Positions 17,066-27,284 are shown, counted from the stretch's first letter. The stretch is DNA of 64,000 bases from Serratia sp. Ag1 (GCF_000743355.1 NZ_JQEI01000018.1:29786-93785); one strand, 5' to 3'. Program-made: numbers and translations. The notes: generated by a model from the letters alone, not told the origin.

Positions 17066-19432
17066 TCAATTTACCAGTTCAATGGTTATTACCCGGCTAT
17101 CCGCGCGCCCACGATCGTCTACCGCCCTGATACGATACTGGCCGTTATTGATTGGCCTCCAGTCGATCGCCGTTTTGCTGGCACTGCTGCCAAGATAAAT
17201 ATCATCCACAAACCAATACACCGTTTTACTGTCTGCATCGGTAACGGCATTAAAGGCTATTTTGTCTCGCCCCTGCTGCGATTGCCGTAGCGTATACGTG
17301 GTATTCTTCAACGGTGACGTAATGCGTGGCGGGTTACCGCTAATGACAACCTCGTTATCCTTACAACGGTTCACCGGAGGAGCACGTTTCGGCAACCCCG
17401 CCTGAGCAAACACGTTTGCCAAATCGGAAGGCCAAAACTCAAACACCTCGGTGCGGGTTTGCGTTTCATCATAAGGAGGGCAAGCCACCTCACCGCTGTG
17501 AATATCCAGCACCAGCGGGCGGTAAACGGTATCCACCTTAATCGGTGATTTACCGGGGATAAACCAGGTTTTGCCTTTTTGTTGACACCACGGCGTAGGT
17601 AAATTGCCGCTGGCCAGACAGATGTCCACCCGTTTAAGCCGCTTTGGCAGCGGACGCGGCGGTTCCTGTAATGCCGGGTAGCTTGCATTCACACTGTCGA
17701 TAATATTAAAAAACAGCGGTGCAGCGGCATCAGCGCCAACAAAGACGTTGTTGCCTTTACTGTCGAAATTCCCTTCCCAAACCACCAGCACATAGGGGCC
17801 GAAAATCCCCACGCTCCAGGCGTCCCGGAATCCCCACGACGTGCCGGTTTTCCAATAGACCGGCAGCGAAGAAGAACGTTGTGCCAGGGTATCGCCGGGC
17901 CGCCGATGCTGGCGCAGCATATCCAAGGTGATAAAACTGGCCTCTTCACTGAGCAACCGCACCGCTTGAGGGGAAGCATCGCTCTTTTGCATACGCAAAG
18001 GGCGTAGCGTGCCGCGATTCGCCAACAATGCGTACAGCTTTGCCAGCTCCTGCGCCGTAACTTCACCTCCACCTAATACCAGCGATAACCCGTAGTGGTT
18101 TTCACTGGCCATGTTAGCAATGCCAGACAGGCGTAAAAACTGATAAAACGTCGGCTGCCGCAACTGTGATGCGACATACACTGCCGGAATATTGCGGCTG
18201 AAATTGAGGGCATCCGTGGCGGTGACCGGCCCCAGAAAGCGACGATCAAAGTTCTCTGGCGCATAGGCCCCAAAAGACGAAGGCACGTCTTTCAGAATGG
18301 TCATCGGGTGCAATACCCCCTGCTCCATACCCAGCGCATAAATAAACGGTTTGAGCGTCGATCCCGGTGAACGTTTGGCATTGGTGCCATTCACCTGCCC
18401 CTGGATCTCGCGGTTGTAATAATCGGCAGAACCTACCAGCGCCCGCACTGCCATATCGCGGCTATCCACCAGCAATACCGAAGCATTATGGATCCCCCGG
18501 CTCTGATTACGGGCTATAAACGCATTTACCTGCTTTTCAATCAGCCGCTGCAGGCCGACATCCAGCGTGGTATCAATACGGGTATCGCGTTGAACCAGTT
18601 GCTGATTCTGTTGGCGCAATTGTTCGATAAAATGCGGAGCAATGTAGGGCATCTGCTCTGGCTGGCGTAACGCAAGCGGTAGCTGGAATAAAGCGTTCTG
18701 GCTGCTGTCGGTGGCATAAACCCCTTGCCAGCGCTGGAACAGGCGATTGCGCGCCTGAGTCAGAGCACTGCCCAGCACGCCGGTTTTCGGGTCGATACGG
18801 TAACTGGGGGACTGTGGCAAAACCGCAAGCGTCAGCGCCTCCGGCAAAGTCAGATCTTGCGGTGCTTTAGCGAAATAAATCAGGCTGGCGGCACCGATGC
18901 TTTCAATATTGCGGCCATAGGGAGCGTAATTCAGGTAGGCCTCTAAAATATCATGCTTGGAATAGCTGAGCTCTAACTGCACGGCGCGCACTACTTGCCT
19001 CAATTTACCGCCTGGAGTGCGGGTATTCAGGTGCCAATGCATACGCGCCAGTTGCATGGCGATCGTTGAGCCCCCCTGCATTTTGCCCCCGGCTACATAG
19101 CTGCGCCAGAAACCACGCACCAGGCTGACGGGGTTAAAGCCGGGGTTGTAATAGAACCAGCGGTCTTCATGCAGCAAAATACCGCGCACCACCAGCGGTG
19201 AAATCTGCTCCAGCGGTGTCCACAGACGATAACGATCGTCATTCGCCAACGTCACACGCATCAGCACGCCCTGGCGATCGTAATACACCGAAGAAAGAGG
19301 GACGCCTTGGGAAAGCGGCGGATGTGGCCACAGCCGCACGCCAAGAACCCCTAGCGCCAGCAGCACAAGCGCCATAGAAATATTCTGCAACCTGCGTTTG
19401 GCTACAGCAGAACAAGCCGGGAGGATTTTCAT
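17066..19432 (-). CDS. pbpC: Penicillin-binding protein 1C
   Basis: Bifunctional peptidoglycan synthase of the inner membrane, 788 residues (E. coli PbpC is 770). A single N-terminal membrane segment (about 18-36) is followed by a GT51 transglycosylase domain with LLHEDRWFYYNPGFNPVSLV and GGSTIAMQLARMHWH. A transpeptidase domain follows with SPGSTLKPFIYALG (S-x-x-K), SRN and KTGTSWGFRDAWS. The last 100 residues form the BiPBP C-terminal beta domain. It lies 59 bases downstream of the macroglobulin gene on the same strand. That pairing recurs in proteobacteria and suggests coupled repair and defence of the cell wall. Confidence 0.97.
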   Translation of the reverse strand: MKILPACSAVAKRRLQNISMALVLLALGVLGVRLWPHPPLSQGVPLSSVYYDRQGVLMRVTLANDDRYRLWTPLEQISPLVVRGILLHEDRWFYYNPGFNPVSLVRGFWRSYVAGGKMQGGSTIAMQLARMHWHLNTRTPGGKLRQVVRAVQLELSYSKHDILEAYLNYAPYGRNIESIGAASLIYFAKAPQDLTLPEALTLAVLPQSPSYRIDPKTGVLGSALTQARNRLFQRWQGVYATDSSQNALFQLPLALRQPEQMPYIAPHFIEQLRQQNQQLVQRDTRIDTTLDVGLQRLIEKQVNAFIARNQSRGIHNASVLLVDSRDMAVRALVGSADYYNREIQGQVNGTNAKRSPGSTLKPFIYALGMEQGVLHPMTILKDVPSSFGAYAPENFDRRFLGPVTATDALNFSRNIPAVYVASQLRQPTFYQFLRLSGIANMASENHYGLSLVLGGGEVTAQELAKLYALLANRGTLRPLRMQKSDASPQAVRLLSEEASFITLDMLRQHRRPGDTLAQRSSSLPVYWKTGTSWGFRDAWSVGIFGPYVLVVWEGNFDSKGNNVFVGADAAAPLFFNIIDSVNASYPALQEPPRPLPKRLKRVDICLASGNLPTPWCQQKGKTWFIPGKSPIKVDTVYRPLVLDIHSGEVACPPYDETQTRTEVFEFWPSDLANVFAQAGLPKRAPPVNRCKDNEVVISGNPPRITSPLKNTTYTLRQSQQGRDKIAFNAVTDADSKTVYWFVDDIYLGSSASKTAIDWRPINNGQYRIRAVDDRGRADSRVITIELVN

Positions 19433-19491
19433 CGTTGACTCAGCACATCAGCCCCCGCCGCTGAACTGCGACAGGGGCTGATAATCGCTTA

Positions 19492-22400
19492 TTAATTTTT
19501 AGCAGGCACAACAACCAGTTTACCGCTGCTGACCGATACGGCCTGTACTTCACGATCGTACATGGCTTCCCCATAAGCAGGAGGGATGACAAAGCTACCG
19601 GTATTGGTGGCTTTGATCTGATAAACAAACTCCTGCACATCGGTCGTCGCGCTACCGTAAATGATCACCCGATCTTCGCGGATATCGCTGTAATCCGGTG
19701 CCCAGGTGGAGCCTGATGCTGCCAGCGGCGATTGCCAGCCCGCATCCGCCTCATCATTGCCTTCGTCCTCTGATTCCTCCGGTGGTGGAGGCGTTTGCTG
19801 CACCACCTCAAACCCGCCAGGCAGCAGATCAACAATCGCCAGATTGTCCTGCCCCTCTTTCGAGTTGGCACGGATTTTCAGATGCACGTTGATTTTTTGC
19901 CCCAGCGTCACCTGCGTCAGCGGTTTACCTTGCTCATCGGTGTAATCACGGGTGATTTCCAGGCCGCGCGAAATCGCTTTCTGCGGCGCCGCAAGATCGT
20001 AACCGGCCTGCGTCACCACATACCAGGCTGGCGCATCACGGGTATTCTCAAAGTGGATAGCTTGGGCATCCGCAGTAAACTGCCCTTTGATAAACCGCCC
20101 TTCCAGCGCTGAAATGAGTTGTGGATCAACATCGCTACGCTTGCTGGTTTGTACGATCTTTAGCGTATCTGCCGAGGAAGACTGCGCCGTCACCTGCGCC
20201 GAGTAACTCTCCAGCGCCAGAATGCTCATGGCCGAAGAGTAAGTGGTATAGCGCTCTTCTCTCAGTGCCCTGACCATATTCTCCAGCACTTGCGGTGGTA
20301 TGGCCGACACCTTTTCAGGGAAGTGACGGGTAATCAGATAGAGCCGCGTCGCGTCCTGCACCAACGGATCGAAATAATTCTGCGTCCACCAAGCCTTGTT
20401 ATAGGCTTTGCTGAGCTGATTCCAGCTTGGCTGCAACAGGGCATTGGCTTCATCATCCATTTTTAACAGGCGATAAGACGAAGCCAGATACAATGCACTC
20501 AGATCGGCTTTCCAACTCTCCGGATACAGTTTCTGTAGCGTATCCTGCACCGCAGCCAACGAGTTGGTGGTGATTTCCCCTTGCAACGTCAGCAGGTAAA
20601 CCGCCCAGGTACGCAAGCGCAAGTGGTACAGATCGTCATAACGGCTGGCAGCCAATTCACGCAGCGCGTCGTTAGCGTCATCCAGCATATCTGCCGGTAA
20701 CGCATAGCCCGCTGCTTTGGCCTCCAGCAGATACTGCACCACATACGGTGTCACAAACGGATCGGTGTCCGGTGATGAGCGCCAGGCACCAATAGCGCCA
20801 CTGTCATTCTGGCGGGAACGCAGTACGCCGAGCAGGTTTTTCAATTGTTTGCTGACTTCTGCCTGGCTCAGGCCGCTGTTCATTTCCGGGTGCTGGCCTT
20901 GCAGCATCAACGGAATTGAACGGCTGACTATCTGCTCCGAGCAATAATACGGATAATCCGCCAGATATTGTGCCAAACCGCTGGTCAGCACCAATGGCGA
21001 GTAAGAAACCGCCGCTCTGCGTTGCGCATAGGCGTCAAACATCTGGCGCAGGTTGTCGATATTCTGGCTACTGCCGTTCATCCGGCCCATCACCGACTGC
21101 GTGCGGTAAGGCATCGCCGGGCGCACCGAGGTGCTGATAGTGCGGCGGCTGGTTTTGTCACCATAGCGGGCATCGAACACTAACGGCGCATCACCGAGGG
21201 CCGATTTAGCTCGCAGGCGGAAGCTGACCACCCCTTCGCGTTTTTCGGCCAGCGACAGGCTGTGCTCCGCATTGCCTATCACTTCCAACTGTGGTGGCGG
21301 CGTCAACTGGATGCTCACCGCAACGGCCTGACCATTCAGCCCTTCAAGGTTATTACTGACCCCGACGCTGACATCAAATTCATCACCGGGAGCCACCATC
21401 GCAGGCACGTTCGGCGTCATGATGAAGTTATCCCGCACCGTCGCAGAAGTCTGCGCTTTGCCAATTTTGTCCGGCGTGACCGAAATAGCCATCACCCGAA
21501 TCTTACCGTTGAAATAATCCGGCACCGGATAGTCGAACTGTTGCTCACCGTTCACTTCGGTAATCCCCGACCAGTAAGCAACCGGTTTGTCACGCTTACG
21601 TTTGAACGGATTCAGGTTGAGATCCAACCCTTCACCAGCATCACCGCCCGGGGCTGCCGTCAGCGCCATCAGTTTACTGAATTCCGGCAGGATCAAATCG
21701 AGGATTTGCGAGCTTTCCACTCTCAATTCCCGCTTGCGGAAGAAGTACTCTAACGGATCTTTCAGGCGGTAACGCGCCACCTGCAAGATCCCTTCATCCA
21801 CGGCAAACAGCGCTACCTGCTGCGGGCCATCAGTTTTCACCGTCATCGCCAGATTCTCACCCGGCTTGATCACCGCCGGAGCCAGCACTTCAAGGTTGTT
21901 CTGCCTAGCACGAGTGCTGATTTTAAATGGCATCACGCCGTAGCTCAGCGGGCTCATAAAGATTTCACTGGAGTTCACATCACGCACAAACTGTACGTTG
22001 ACATACCCGTTGCCCTCCATCCCGGCAGGCACCCGGATCTTTTGTACCGAACTGGTGGTATCGCTATGGAACCACTGCCAGCCATACACCCGATCTTTCT
22101 CGATGGTGATCAGGCCGCTGCCGGTATAAGGGGCGTTGATCGAGACTTCGATTTCTTCCCCTGGCTGGTATTCCGCCTGATTCAGTTTCAGCTTCAGTTC
22201 GGCATTACGATCCAGCGATCGGCTGAGGTTGGCATTGCCCGCCACGCTGTAGGCAACGCGATTGAGCACTTTGCCTTGCGCATCTTCAATCACCAGCACA
22301 AAGTCACCCGGTTTATCGGTGGCCAGCGTCAGATCGTTACCTTGTTCAGTCAGCGCCAGTGGCTGTTCGGCAAGCTGAACTTCTTTCATCTTGGACTGGT

Positions 22401-25400
22401 ATTTGTAAACCCCGGACTCCTGCTTGGTAAGCACAGAAATATACCGTTGCTCAATCAACACCCGTTTCAGATCGGGTAATGCAATCTGCTGCAACGCGGG
22501 ATCGACGGCAATCACGTTCAGGTGACGCACCGCATCACGGTTGATATAGCCTAAATCCCCGTCCGATTTCACCCCGATCAGGTAATCATAAGGTGACACC
22601 AACACCCGCGCAGTGGCAGCAACAGAACGCCCACCACCGGCAACAAACGCCTCAGACAACAACTGCAGTTGGTAAGTCGCATCCGCATAGGACTTCAGAT
22701 CCAGCGGAATATTCGCCACACCCTGTTCATTGGTCGTTCTCTCTTCCAGCTCGGTTTCAAAACCGTCACTGTTCTGGCGGTTCTCGTAGAAGGTGTAATC
22801 AGGGAACCGATCGAAACTCGGATACATCGGCCTCAGCGTCAACGTTGAAGTGACTCGGCGATCTTGCGCTGGCGTGCCGAACAGATTCTGCACATCAATG
22901 TTCGCTTGCAATTCAGAGGGTTTCACCCATCCTTGCTGGCGATTCGGCGTCAATTCCAGCTTCACTTTCAACTGATCGGGCTCAAACTCTTTCACATTCA
23001 CTGCGGTATGACCAAGCAGCGCCGTTGTGTCATTATTCTTGCCGACCAAATACAGATAGACGTTCCATTCCCCCGTAGGCGCGTTCTCGTCAGTGGTATA
23101 GCTCAATTCGTTGAAACCGCTGCTGCCGAGAGTCAGCGGCACCGTGGTCATCAACTTGTCGCGCGGATCGCGGATCTCGGCACGCACCGGTACACCGGCA
23201 AGAGCCACACTCCAATCAGCAGCGCGGGTGATCAGGCCGATATTGAAGGTATCCCCTGGCCGATAAACGCCCCGGTCAGAGAACAGGTAACTGTTCAAAG
23301 TGCGCGGATCGACCGGCGTTTCTTCCCCCGCAATATCAAAACGTGAGAAATCCAACCCACGATCGTTATAGTCACCGGTTGGCAGGAAGGAGACATCACC
23401 TTCTTTTTCTACCAGGAACATCACCGGTTTACGTTCGTTGGTATACACATCCAAGGCCGGGAAGCGCACATGCCCATTAGCATCGGTCGTTTGGCTGAGC
23501 AATGCAGTACCATTTTTGGCAATCACCGAGACTTTGGCATTATTTACCGGTGCTCCACTGTGGATCGACTGCACAAACACATCGCGCGTTTTATCCTGAG
23601 AGCGCTTGGCTATAATCCCCAGATCGGTCACGACGACAAAGCGTGAATCCCCTACGCTGGGCGCATCATCGCTTTCTTCTTCGCTCTGATCGCTCTCTTC
23701 TTCTTCCGCAGCCTGTGGCTGTTTTTTCACCTCCGGCTGCCATTCCGACAGCGTCAGCAAAAATACACCACGGTGGGAGTCCGGGCTGGTGGAAAGATAA
23801 CGCGAAAGATCGATCCCCTGATAATTCACTTCGCCCGGCTTATCATTGTTGATTACCGTCTGGTATTGGAAGTGCTCGGTAAAATATTCGTCATTGAGTT
23901 GGTTAAACTGCGCCGAAGAGTATTCACTGCTTTTGAAAGAGACAATGTGTTGTAACTGGCTCGGGATCACCCGTTTGATGTCTAAACGCAGGCCCGGTAC
24001 GTTACGGGCTGCAACGCTGATCTGTTTATCACCGTTAACCGACAGCAACGCCCCCTGCGACATAAACTGCAAAGACTTCGGATAATCGGGCACTTCGACA
24101 ATGCGATAAACCTTTTCCGGCATTTTATAACCACCGGATGAAGTCATCAGGGCATCAATCTCTATCAGCATAAAGCGGTGGGCTGGTGCATCAAACTTAA
24201 AGCTGAACTGCGGCTGATAGCTTTCTTCCGCCTCGTTAAGCGTGAGGTTCAACGGCGTTGACTGCGCGAGTACGCTATTGTCAACGCTCTGGACATCCCA
24301 GCGATAAAATTGATTTGGCTCCTGATCGGCCTCAGAATCGTCAGGATCATGCTGCGGCAGTAACCAGGCTTTGACGGCACGCCCGACATCGCTATCTCTC
24401 ACCGCGTCGCTGAACGCCACAATCAGCGCTCGCTGGCCTTGAGCTCCATCAGCATCCACTACCTGCGCATTAACCTCCTTCACTGCCAAGCTGTACAACG
24501 TTGGCACGGCGACCCGGTTATCTTTAGTCTCCGTAGTGGCATTACCAGGCACCACGGATTTAACCCCTTGGCCGATAGTGAGATGCACCGAGCCACCGTG
24601 ATCCAGCGCTTTCAGCGGTTGCGAATGCACCCAGGCGTTCAGTTTTTTCTCGTCATAGACCAAAGAGAAATTCAGCTGCTGTTCCGATTTGGCCTTAGCT
24701 TCCGTCAGCCCCAGCGCGAGCTGCTTTTCGAAGCTCGCCACATCAACAGGCGCATTGAATTTTACGTTAAAGATAGCGCTACGTTTTTGTGGATCTTGTG
24801 GGTCTTGATAGTATTCGGCTTTCCCCAACTGATAACCAAACGCTGGCACGCTAAAGCTGTAGCGCGTGTCGTTGAGCTTAATTTGTGGAGCAAGTAAAAC
24901 GGCAGGCTCGAGCTTAATCTCGTATTTCGCGCCCATCGGTAACGGATTTTTCGGTGTGAAGACCAGAGTCCAGGCATTACGCCATTGCCATTGCCCCTCT
25001 GTGGCCGGGCTAAGCGTAATCCCTTTTTCTACGGCTTTGCCAACATCGGTCAGCGGAGCAACCGAATTGCGGAAAGCGAGAACCACTTCCTGCCTAGTGG
25101 GCTTCGCCAAGGCATAATTGATCGGTTCGGGGTCGGCAACCTTCACGCTGGTTTCCTGATATACCATAGGTGCCGGTTCGAGCGGTTGTGGCCGATTCAA
25201 CCACCAGTTCCAACCGTAAAATGCCCCACCGACTGCGCACAGCAATACCAATAGCGACAAGCTGATGGCTTTTGGATAGTTGTCCACCCCGCGTTCCAAG
25301 CACAGAAAACCGCGCCTCAACCCACCTGACAGCGCCACGATCCAAGCGGGAGCATTCCAGTTAACGTTACCGACTACCGGCTTGAGCAACCGCCCCAGTA

Positions 25401-25482
25401 ACCCCAGGATCAGTGCCAATAAGCGAAATACGCCTTTTATCAACGTAAAAGGCAGACGAAGGATGAACTTTAATAAATCCAT
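19492..25482 (-). CDS. Alpha-2-macroglobulin family protein with thioester motif
   Basis: A 1996-residue envelope protein predicted to trap proteases in the periplasm. It starts with a basic, hydrophobic region and a clear membrane segment (about 74-92, SLLVLLCAVGGAFYGWNWWL) instead of a lipobox, so it is probably anchored in the inner membrane. Multiple MG beta domains follow (for example SDRGVYRPGDTFNIG near 745). The thioester region YYCSEQ has Cys1514, followed by an alpha-toroid TED domain and a final C-terminal domain. Acidic linkers occur near 590 and 1900. Length fits the long YfaS-type class rather than the 1650-residue lipoprotein YfhM. AAGGTG precedes the ATG. It is the promoter-proximal gene of an operon with pbpC. 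Confidence 0.95.
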   Translation of the reverse strand: MDLLKFILRLPFTLIKGVFRLLALILGLLGRLLKPVVGNVNWNAPAWIVALSGGLRRGFLCLERGVDNYPKAISLSLLVLLCAVGGAFYGWNWWLNRPQPLEPAPMVYQETSVKVADPEPINYALAKPTRQEVVLAFRNSVAPLTDVGKAVEKGITLSPATEGQWQWRNAWTLVFTPKNPLPMGAKYEIKLEPAVLLAPQIKLNDTRYSFSVPAFGYQLGKAEYYQDPQDPQKRSAIFNVKFNAPVDVASFEKQLALGLTEAKAKSEQQLNFSLVYDEKKLNAWVHSQPLKALDHGGSVHLTIGQGVKSVVPGNATTETKDNRVAVPTLYSLAVKEVNAQVVDADGAQGQRALIVAFSDAVRDSDVGRAVKAWLLPQHDPDDSEADQEPNQFYRWDVQSVDNSVLAQSTPLNLTLNEAEESYQPQFSFKFDAPAHRFMLIEIDALMTSSGGYKMPEKVYRIVEVPDYPKSLQFMSQGALLSVNGDKQISVAARNVPGLRLDIKRVIPSQLQHIVSFKSSEYSSAQFNQLNDEYFTEHFQYQTVINNDKPGEVNYQGIDLSRYLSTSPDSHRGVFLLTLSEWQPEVKKQPQAAEEEESDQSEEESDDAPSVGDSRFVVVTDLGIIAKRSQDKTRDVFVQSIHSGAPVNNAKVSVIAKNGTALLSQTTDANGHVRFPALDVYTNERKPVMFLVEKEGDVSFLPTGDYNDRGLDFSRFDIAGEETPVDPRTLNSYLFSDRGVYRPGDTFNIGLITRAADWSVALAGVPVRAEIRDPRDKLMTTVPLTLGSSGFNELSYTTDENAPTGEWNVYLYLVGKNNDTTALLGHTAVNVKEFEPDQLKVKLELTPNRQQGWVKPSELQANIDVQNLFGTPAQDRRVTSTLTLRPMYPSFDRFPDYTFYENRQNSDGFETELEERTTNEQGVANIPLDLKSYADATYQLQLLSEAFVAGGGRSVAATARVLVSPYDYLIGVKSDGDLGYINRDAVRHLNVIAVDPALQQIALPDLKRVLIEQRYISVLTKQESGVYKYQSKMKEVQLAEQPLALTEQGNDLTLATDKPGDFVLVIEDAQGKVLNRVAYSVAGNANLSRSLDRNAELKLKLNQAEYQPGEEIEVSINAPYTGSGLITIEKDRVYGWQWFHSDTTSSVQKIRVPAGMEGNGYVNVQFVRDVNSSEIFMSPLSYGVMPFKISTRARQNNLEVLAPAVIKPGENLAMTVKTDGPQQVALFAVDEGILQVARYRLKDPLEYFFRKRELRVESSQILDLILPEFSKLMALTAAPGGDAGEGLDLNLNPFKRKRDKPVAYWSGITEVNGEQQFDYPVPDYFNGKIRVMAISVTPDKIGKAQTSATVRDNFIMTPNVPAMVAPGDEFDVSVGVSNNLEGLNGQAVAVSIQLTPPPQLEVIGNAEHSLSLAEKREGVVSFRLRAKSALGDAPLVFDARYGDKTSRRTISTSVRPAMPYRTQSVMGRMNGSSQNIDNLRQMFDAYAQRRAAVSYSPLVLTSGLAQYLADYPYYCSEQIVSRSIPLMLQGQHPEMNSGLSQAEVSKQLKNLLGVLRSRQNDSGAIGAWRSSPDTDPFVTPYVVQYLLEAKAAGYALPADMLDDANDALRELAASRYDDLYHLRLRTWAVYLLTLQGEITTNSLAAVQDTLQKLYPESWKADLSALYLASSYRLLKMDDEANALLQPSWNQLSKAYNKAWWTQNYFDPLVQDATRLYLITRHFPEKVSAIPPQVLENMVRALREERYTTYSSAMSILALESYSAQVTAQSSSADTLKIVQTSKRSDVDPQLISALEGRFIKGQFTADAQAIHFENTRDAPAWYVVTQAGYDLAAPQKAISRGLEITRDYTDEQGKPLTQVTLGQKINVHLKIRANSKEGQDNLAIVDLLPGGFEVVQQTPPPPEESEDEGNDEADAGWQSPLAASGSTWAPDYSDIREDRVIIYGSATTDVQEFVYQIKATNTGSFVIPPAYGEAMYDREVQAVSVSSGKLVVVPAKN

Positions 25483-25511
25483 TATTGCAGCACCTTATGA
25501 TCCCTGAAAAC

Positions 25512-25541
25512 GCCCAAGCAACTTGAAGTATAACGGGTATA
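25512..25541. repeat. Solo arm of the TATACCC repeat
   Basis: CCCAAGCAACTTGAAGTATA followed by ACGGGTATA is nearly identical to the right end of the copy at 15484, but no opposite arm is present. It lies between yqcC and the macroglobulin gene, 3' to yqcC. Confidence 0.7.
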
Positions 25542-25550
25542 AACGGTGAA

Positions 25551-25880
25551 TTACTCGGGGTCAACATTCAATAACACATCCAGACGCTGCAGCAATACTA
25601 GCAATGGCATACAATCTGGCAGCCGATCTTTCATCGCCACTTCAAAATAAGGCGCAATCATAAAGCGCGTTGGCAATGGGGCCTGAGCATCCAGTAACGC
25701 CATCATCCGTGGCAACAGCACCCATTGTAGCCACTCTTCTGCCCGCATCCTATCGACACAGAAAGGCTCCGAGCTGGAGAAAGCCTCTGGCTCAGGGGGA
25801 GTTGCCTGCCACAGCGCCAAATCCCGCATGGCTTGTTCAATCGCCTGCAAACTATGACGAACCTGGTTTTCTATACTCAT
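25551..25880 (-). CDS. yqcC: DUF446 family protein YqcC
   Basis: A 109-residue cytoplasmic protein of unknown function. The start at ATG 25880 (MSIENQVRHSLQAIEQAM) is supported by GGGAAGGCAA just upstream; an earlier in-frame start is not. It contains the family features FCVDRMRAEEWLQWVLLPRM (near 42) and PLPTRFMIAPYFEVAM. In E. coli it lies directly beside truC, csrB and syd. Here it is separated from truC by 13 kb and from csrB by an MFS gene. Confidence 0.9.
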   Translation of the reverse strand: MSIENQVRHSLQAIEQAMRDLALWQATPPEPEAFSSSEPFCVDRMRAEEWLQWVLLPRMMALLDAQAPLPTRFMIAPYFEVAMKDRLPDCMPLLVLLQRLDVLLNVDPE

Positions 25881-26036
25881 TTGCCTTCCCAAACTGTGTA
25901 GCCCTGATTGATAGGCACAAAAGCATAACATTTAAGCCGTGTGCGCCCCAACATCACTGAGTTGTCGATATCTGCATATTTTATCTGGTGACGCCACGCG
26001 CGACACGGCACAATACGCCCACTCAAAATCACACAG

Positions 26037-27284
26037 ATGAAAGACATGTCCGAAATCTCATCAATAAAAAATCACGCGACGCCCGGTAAAGCCATGTTGG
26101 CTTCGGTTACCGGTTATGCAATGGATGGCTTCGATTTGCTGATACTCGGCTTTATGCTGCCAGTGATCACCTCCGAGTTAGGCTTAACCTCATCAGAAGC
26201 CGGTTCACTGGTGACTTGGACGCTGATCGGCGCAGTGATTGGTGGCGTCATTTTCGGCCACCTCAGCGACCGTTTCGGGCGTATTCGCATTCTGACTCTC
26301 ACCATTTTAATGTTCTCCCTGTTTACCGGTCTGTGTGCAATCGCTGTCGGTTATTGGGATCTGCTCGCTTACCGCACGTTAGCCGGTATCGGGCTGGGGG
26401 GTGAATTTGGCATCGGTATGGCGCTGATCGCCGAAGCCTGGCCTGCAGAGAAACGCAACCGTGCTTCCGCCTACGTCGGCATGGGTTGGCAACTCGGCGT
26501 GCTTGCTGCCGCGTTCCTCACCCCGCTGTTACTGCCTTATATCGGCTGGCGTGGCATGTTCCTGGTTGGCCTGCTACCAGCACTGGTTTCTTTCCTTATC
26601 CGACGCACCATGGGGGAACCCAAAGAATTTGTGCAGCAGCAAACCGGTGAACAGCATCTCTCCTTCACTCAGCGGGTAAAACTGCTATTCAAGGATCGTG
26701 CAACAGGCAGAGCGAGCCTGGGGATTTTTATTCTATGCTCGGTGCAAAACTTCGGTTATTACGGGCTGATGATTTGGATGCCGACCTATCTGGCAAAAAA
26801 CTTTGGTTTTTCGCTGACCAAATCCGGTGTTTGGACGGCGGTCACCGTGCTCGGTATGACCTTCGGCATTTGGCTGTTCGGGATCCTGGCTGACCGCTTC
26901 CCACGCTGGAAGATTTTCATCATCTACCAGATTGGGGCAGTCGTCATGGTGATTTGCTATGCCCAGCTTAGCGACCCAACCTTGATGCTGTTTGCTGGCG
27001 CCTTGATGGGGGTCTTCGTTAACGGCATGATCGGGGGATATGGCGCTTTGATTTCGGATACTTACCCGGTACAGGCACGTGCTACGGCGCAAAATATCCT
27101 GTTTAACCTGGGGCGTGGCGTTGGCGGTTTGGGGCCATTAGTGATTGGCGCGCTGGTGACACAGGTTTCCTTCACTGCAGCCATCACCCTGTTGGCGGGG
27201 ATTTATCTGTTGGATATTTACGCGACCCTGTTCCTCTTGCCGAAGAAACAAAGCACTGGCGATGTGCTAGGAGCGATTGGTTAG
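26037..27284 (+). CDS. MFS transporter, aromatic-acid/H+ symporter type
   Basis: A 415-residue, 12-segment inner-membrane carrier. The loop 2-3 motif GHLSDRFGRIRIL is near residue 74 and a second copy ILADRFPRWK near 283. AGIGLGGEFGIGMALIAEAW near 116 and the first-helix acidic pattern GYAMDGFDLLILG resemble the AAHS/sialate-type subfamily (PcaK, YaaU-like). The substrate is therefore probably an organic or aromatic acid; this is inference. The start could also be the ATG at 26046. No strong Shine-Dalgarno is seen at either. It stands alone between yqcC (divergent) and the csrB terminator (convergent). Confidence 0.85.
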   Translation: MKDMSEISSIKNHATPGKAMLASVTGYAMDGFDLLILGFMLPVITSELGLTSSEAGSLVTWTLIGAVIGGVIFGHLSDRFGRIRILTLTILMFSLFTGLCAIAVGYWDLLAYRTLAGIGLGGEFGIGMALIAEAWPAEKRNRASAYVGMGWQLGVLAAAFLTPLLLPYIGWRGMFLVGLLPALVSFLIRRTMGEPKEFVQQQTGEQHLSFTQRVKLLFKDRATGRASLGIFILCSVQNFGYYGLMIWMPTYLAKNFGFSLTKSGVWTAVTVLGMTFGIWLFGILADRFPRWKIFIIYQIGAVVMVICYAQLSDPTLMLFAGALMGVFVNGMIGGYGALISDTYPVQARATAQNILFNLGRGVGGLGPLVIGALVTQVSFTAAITLLAGIYLLDIYATLFLLPKKQSTGDVLGAIG

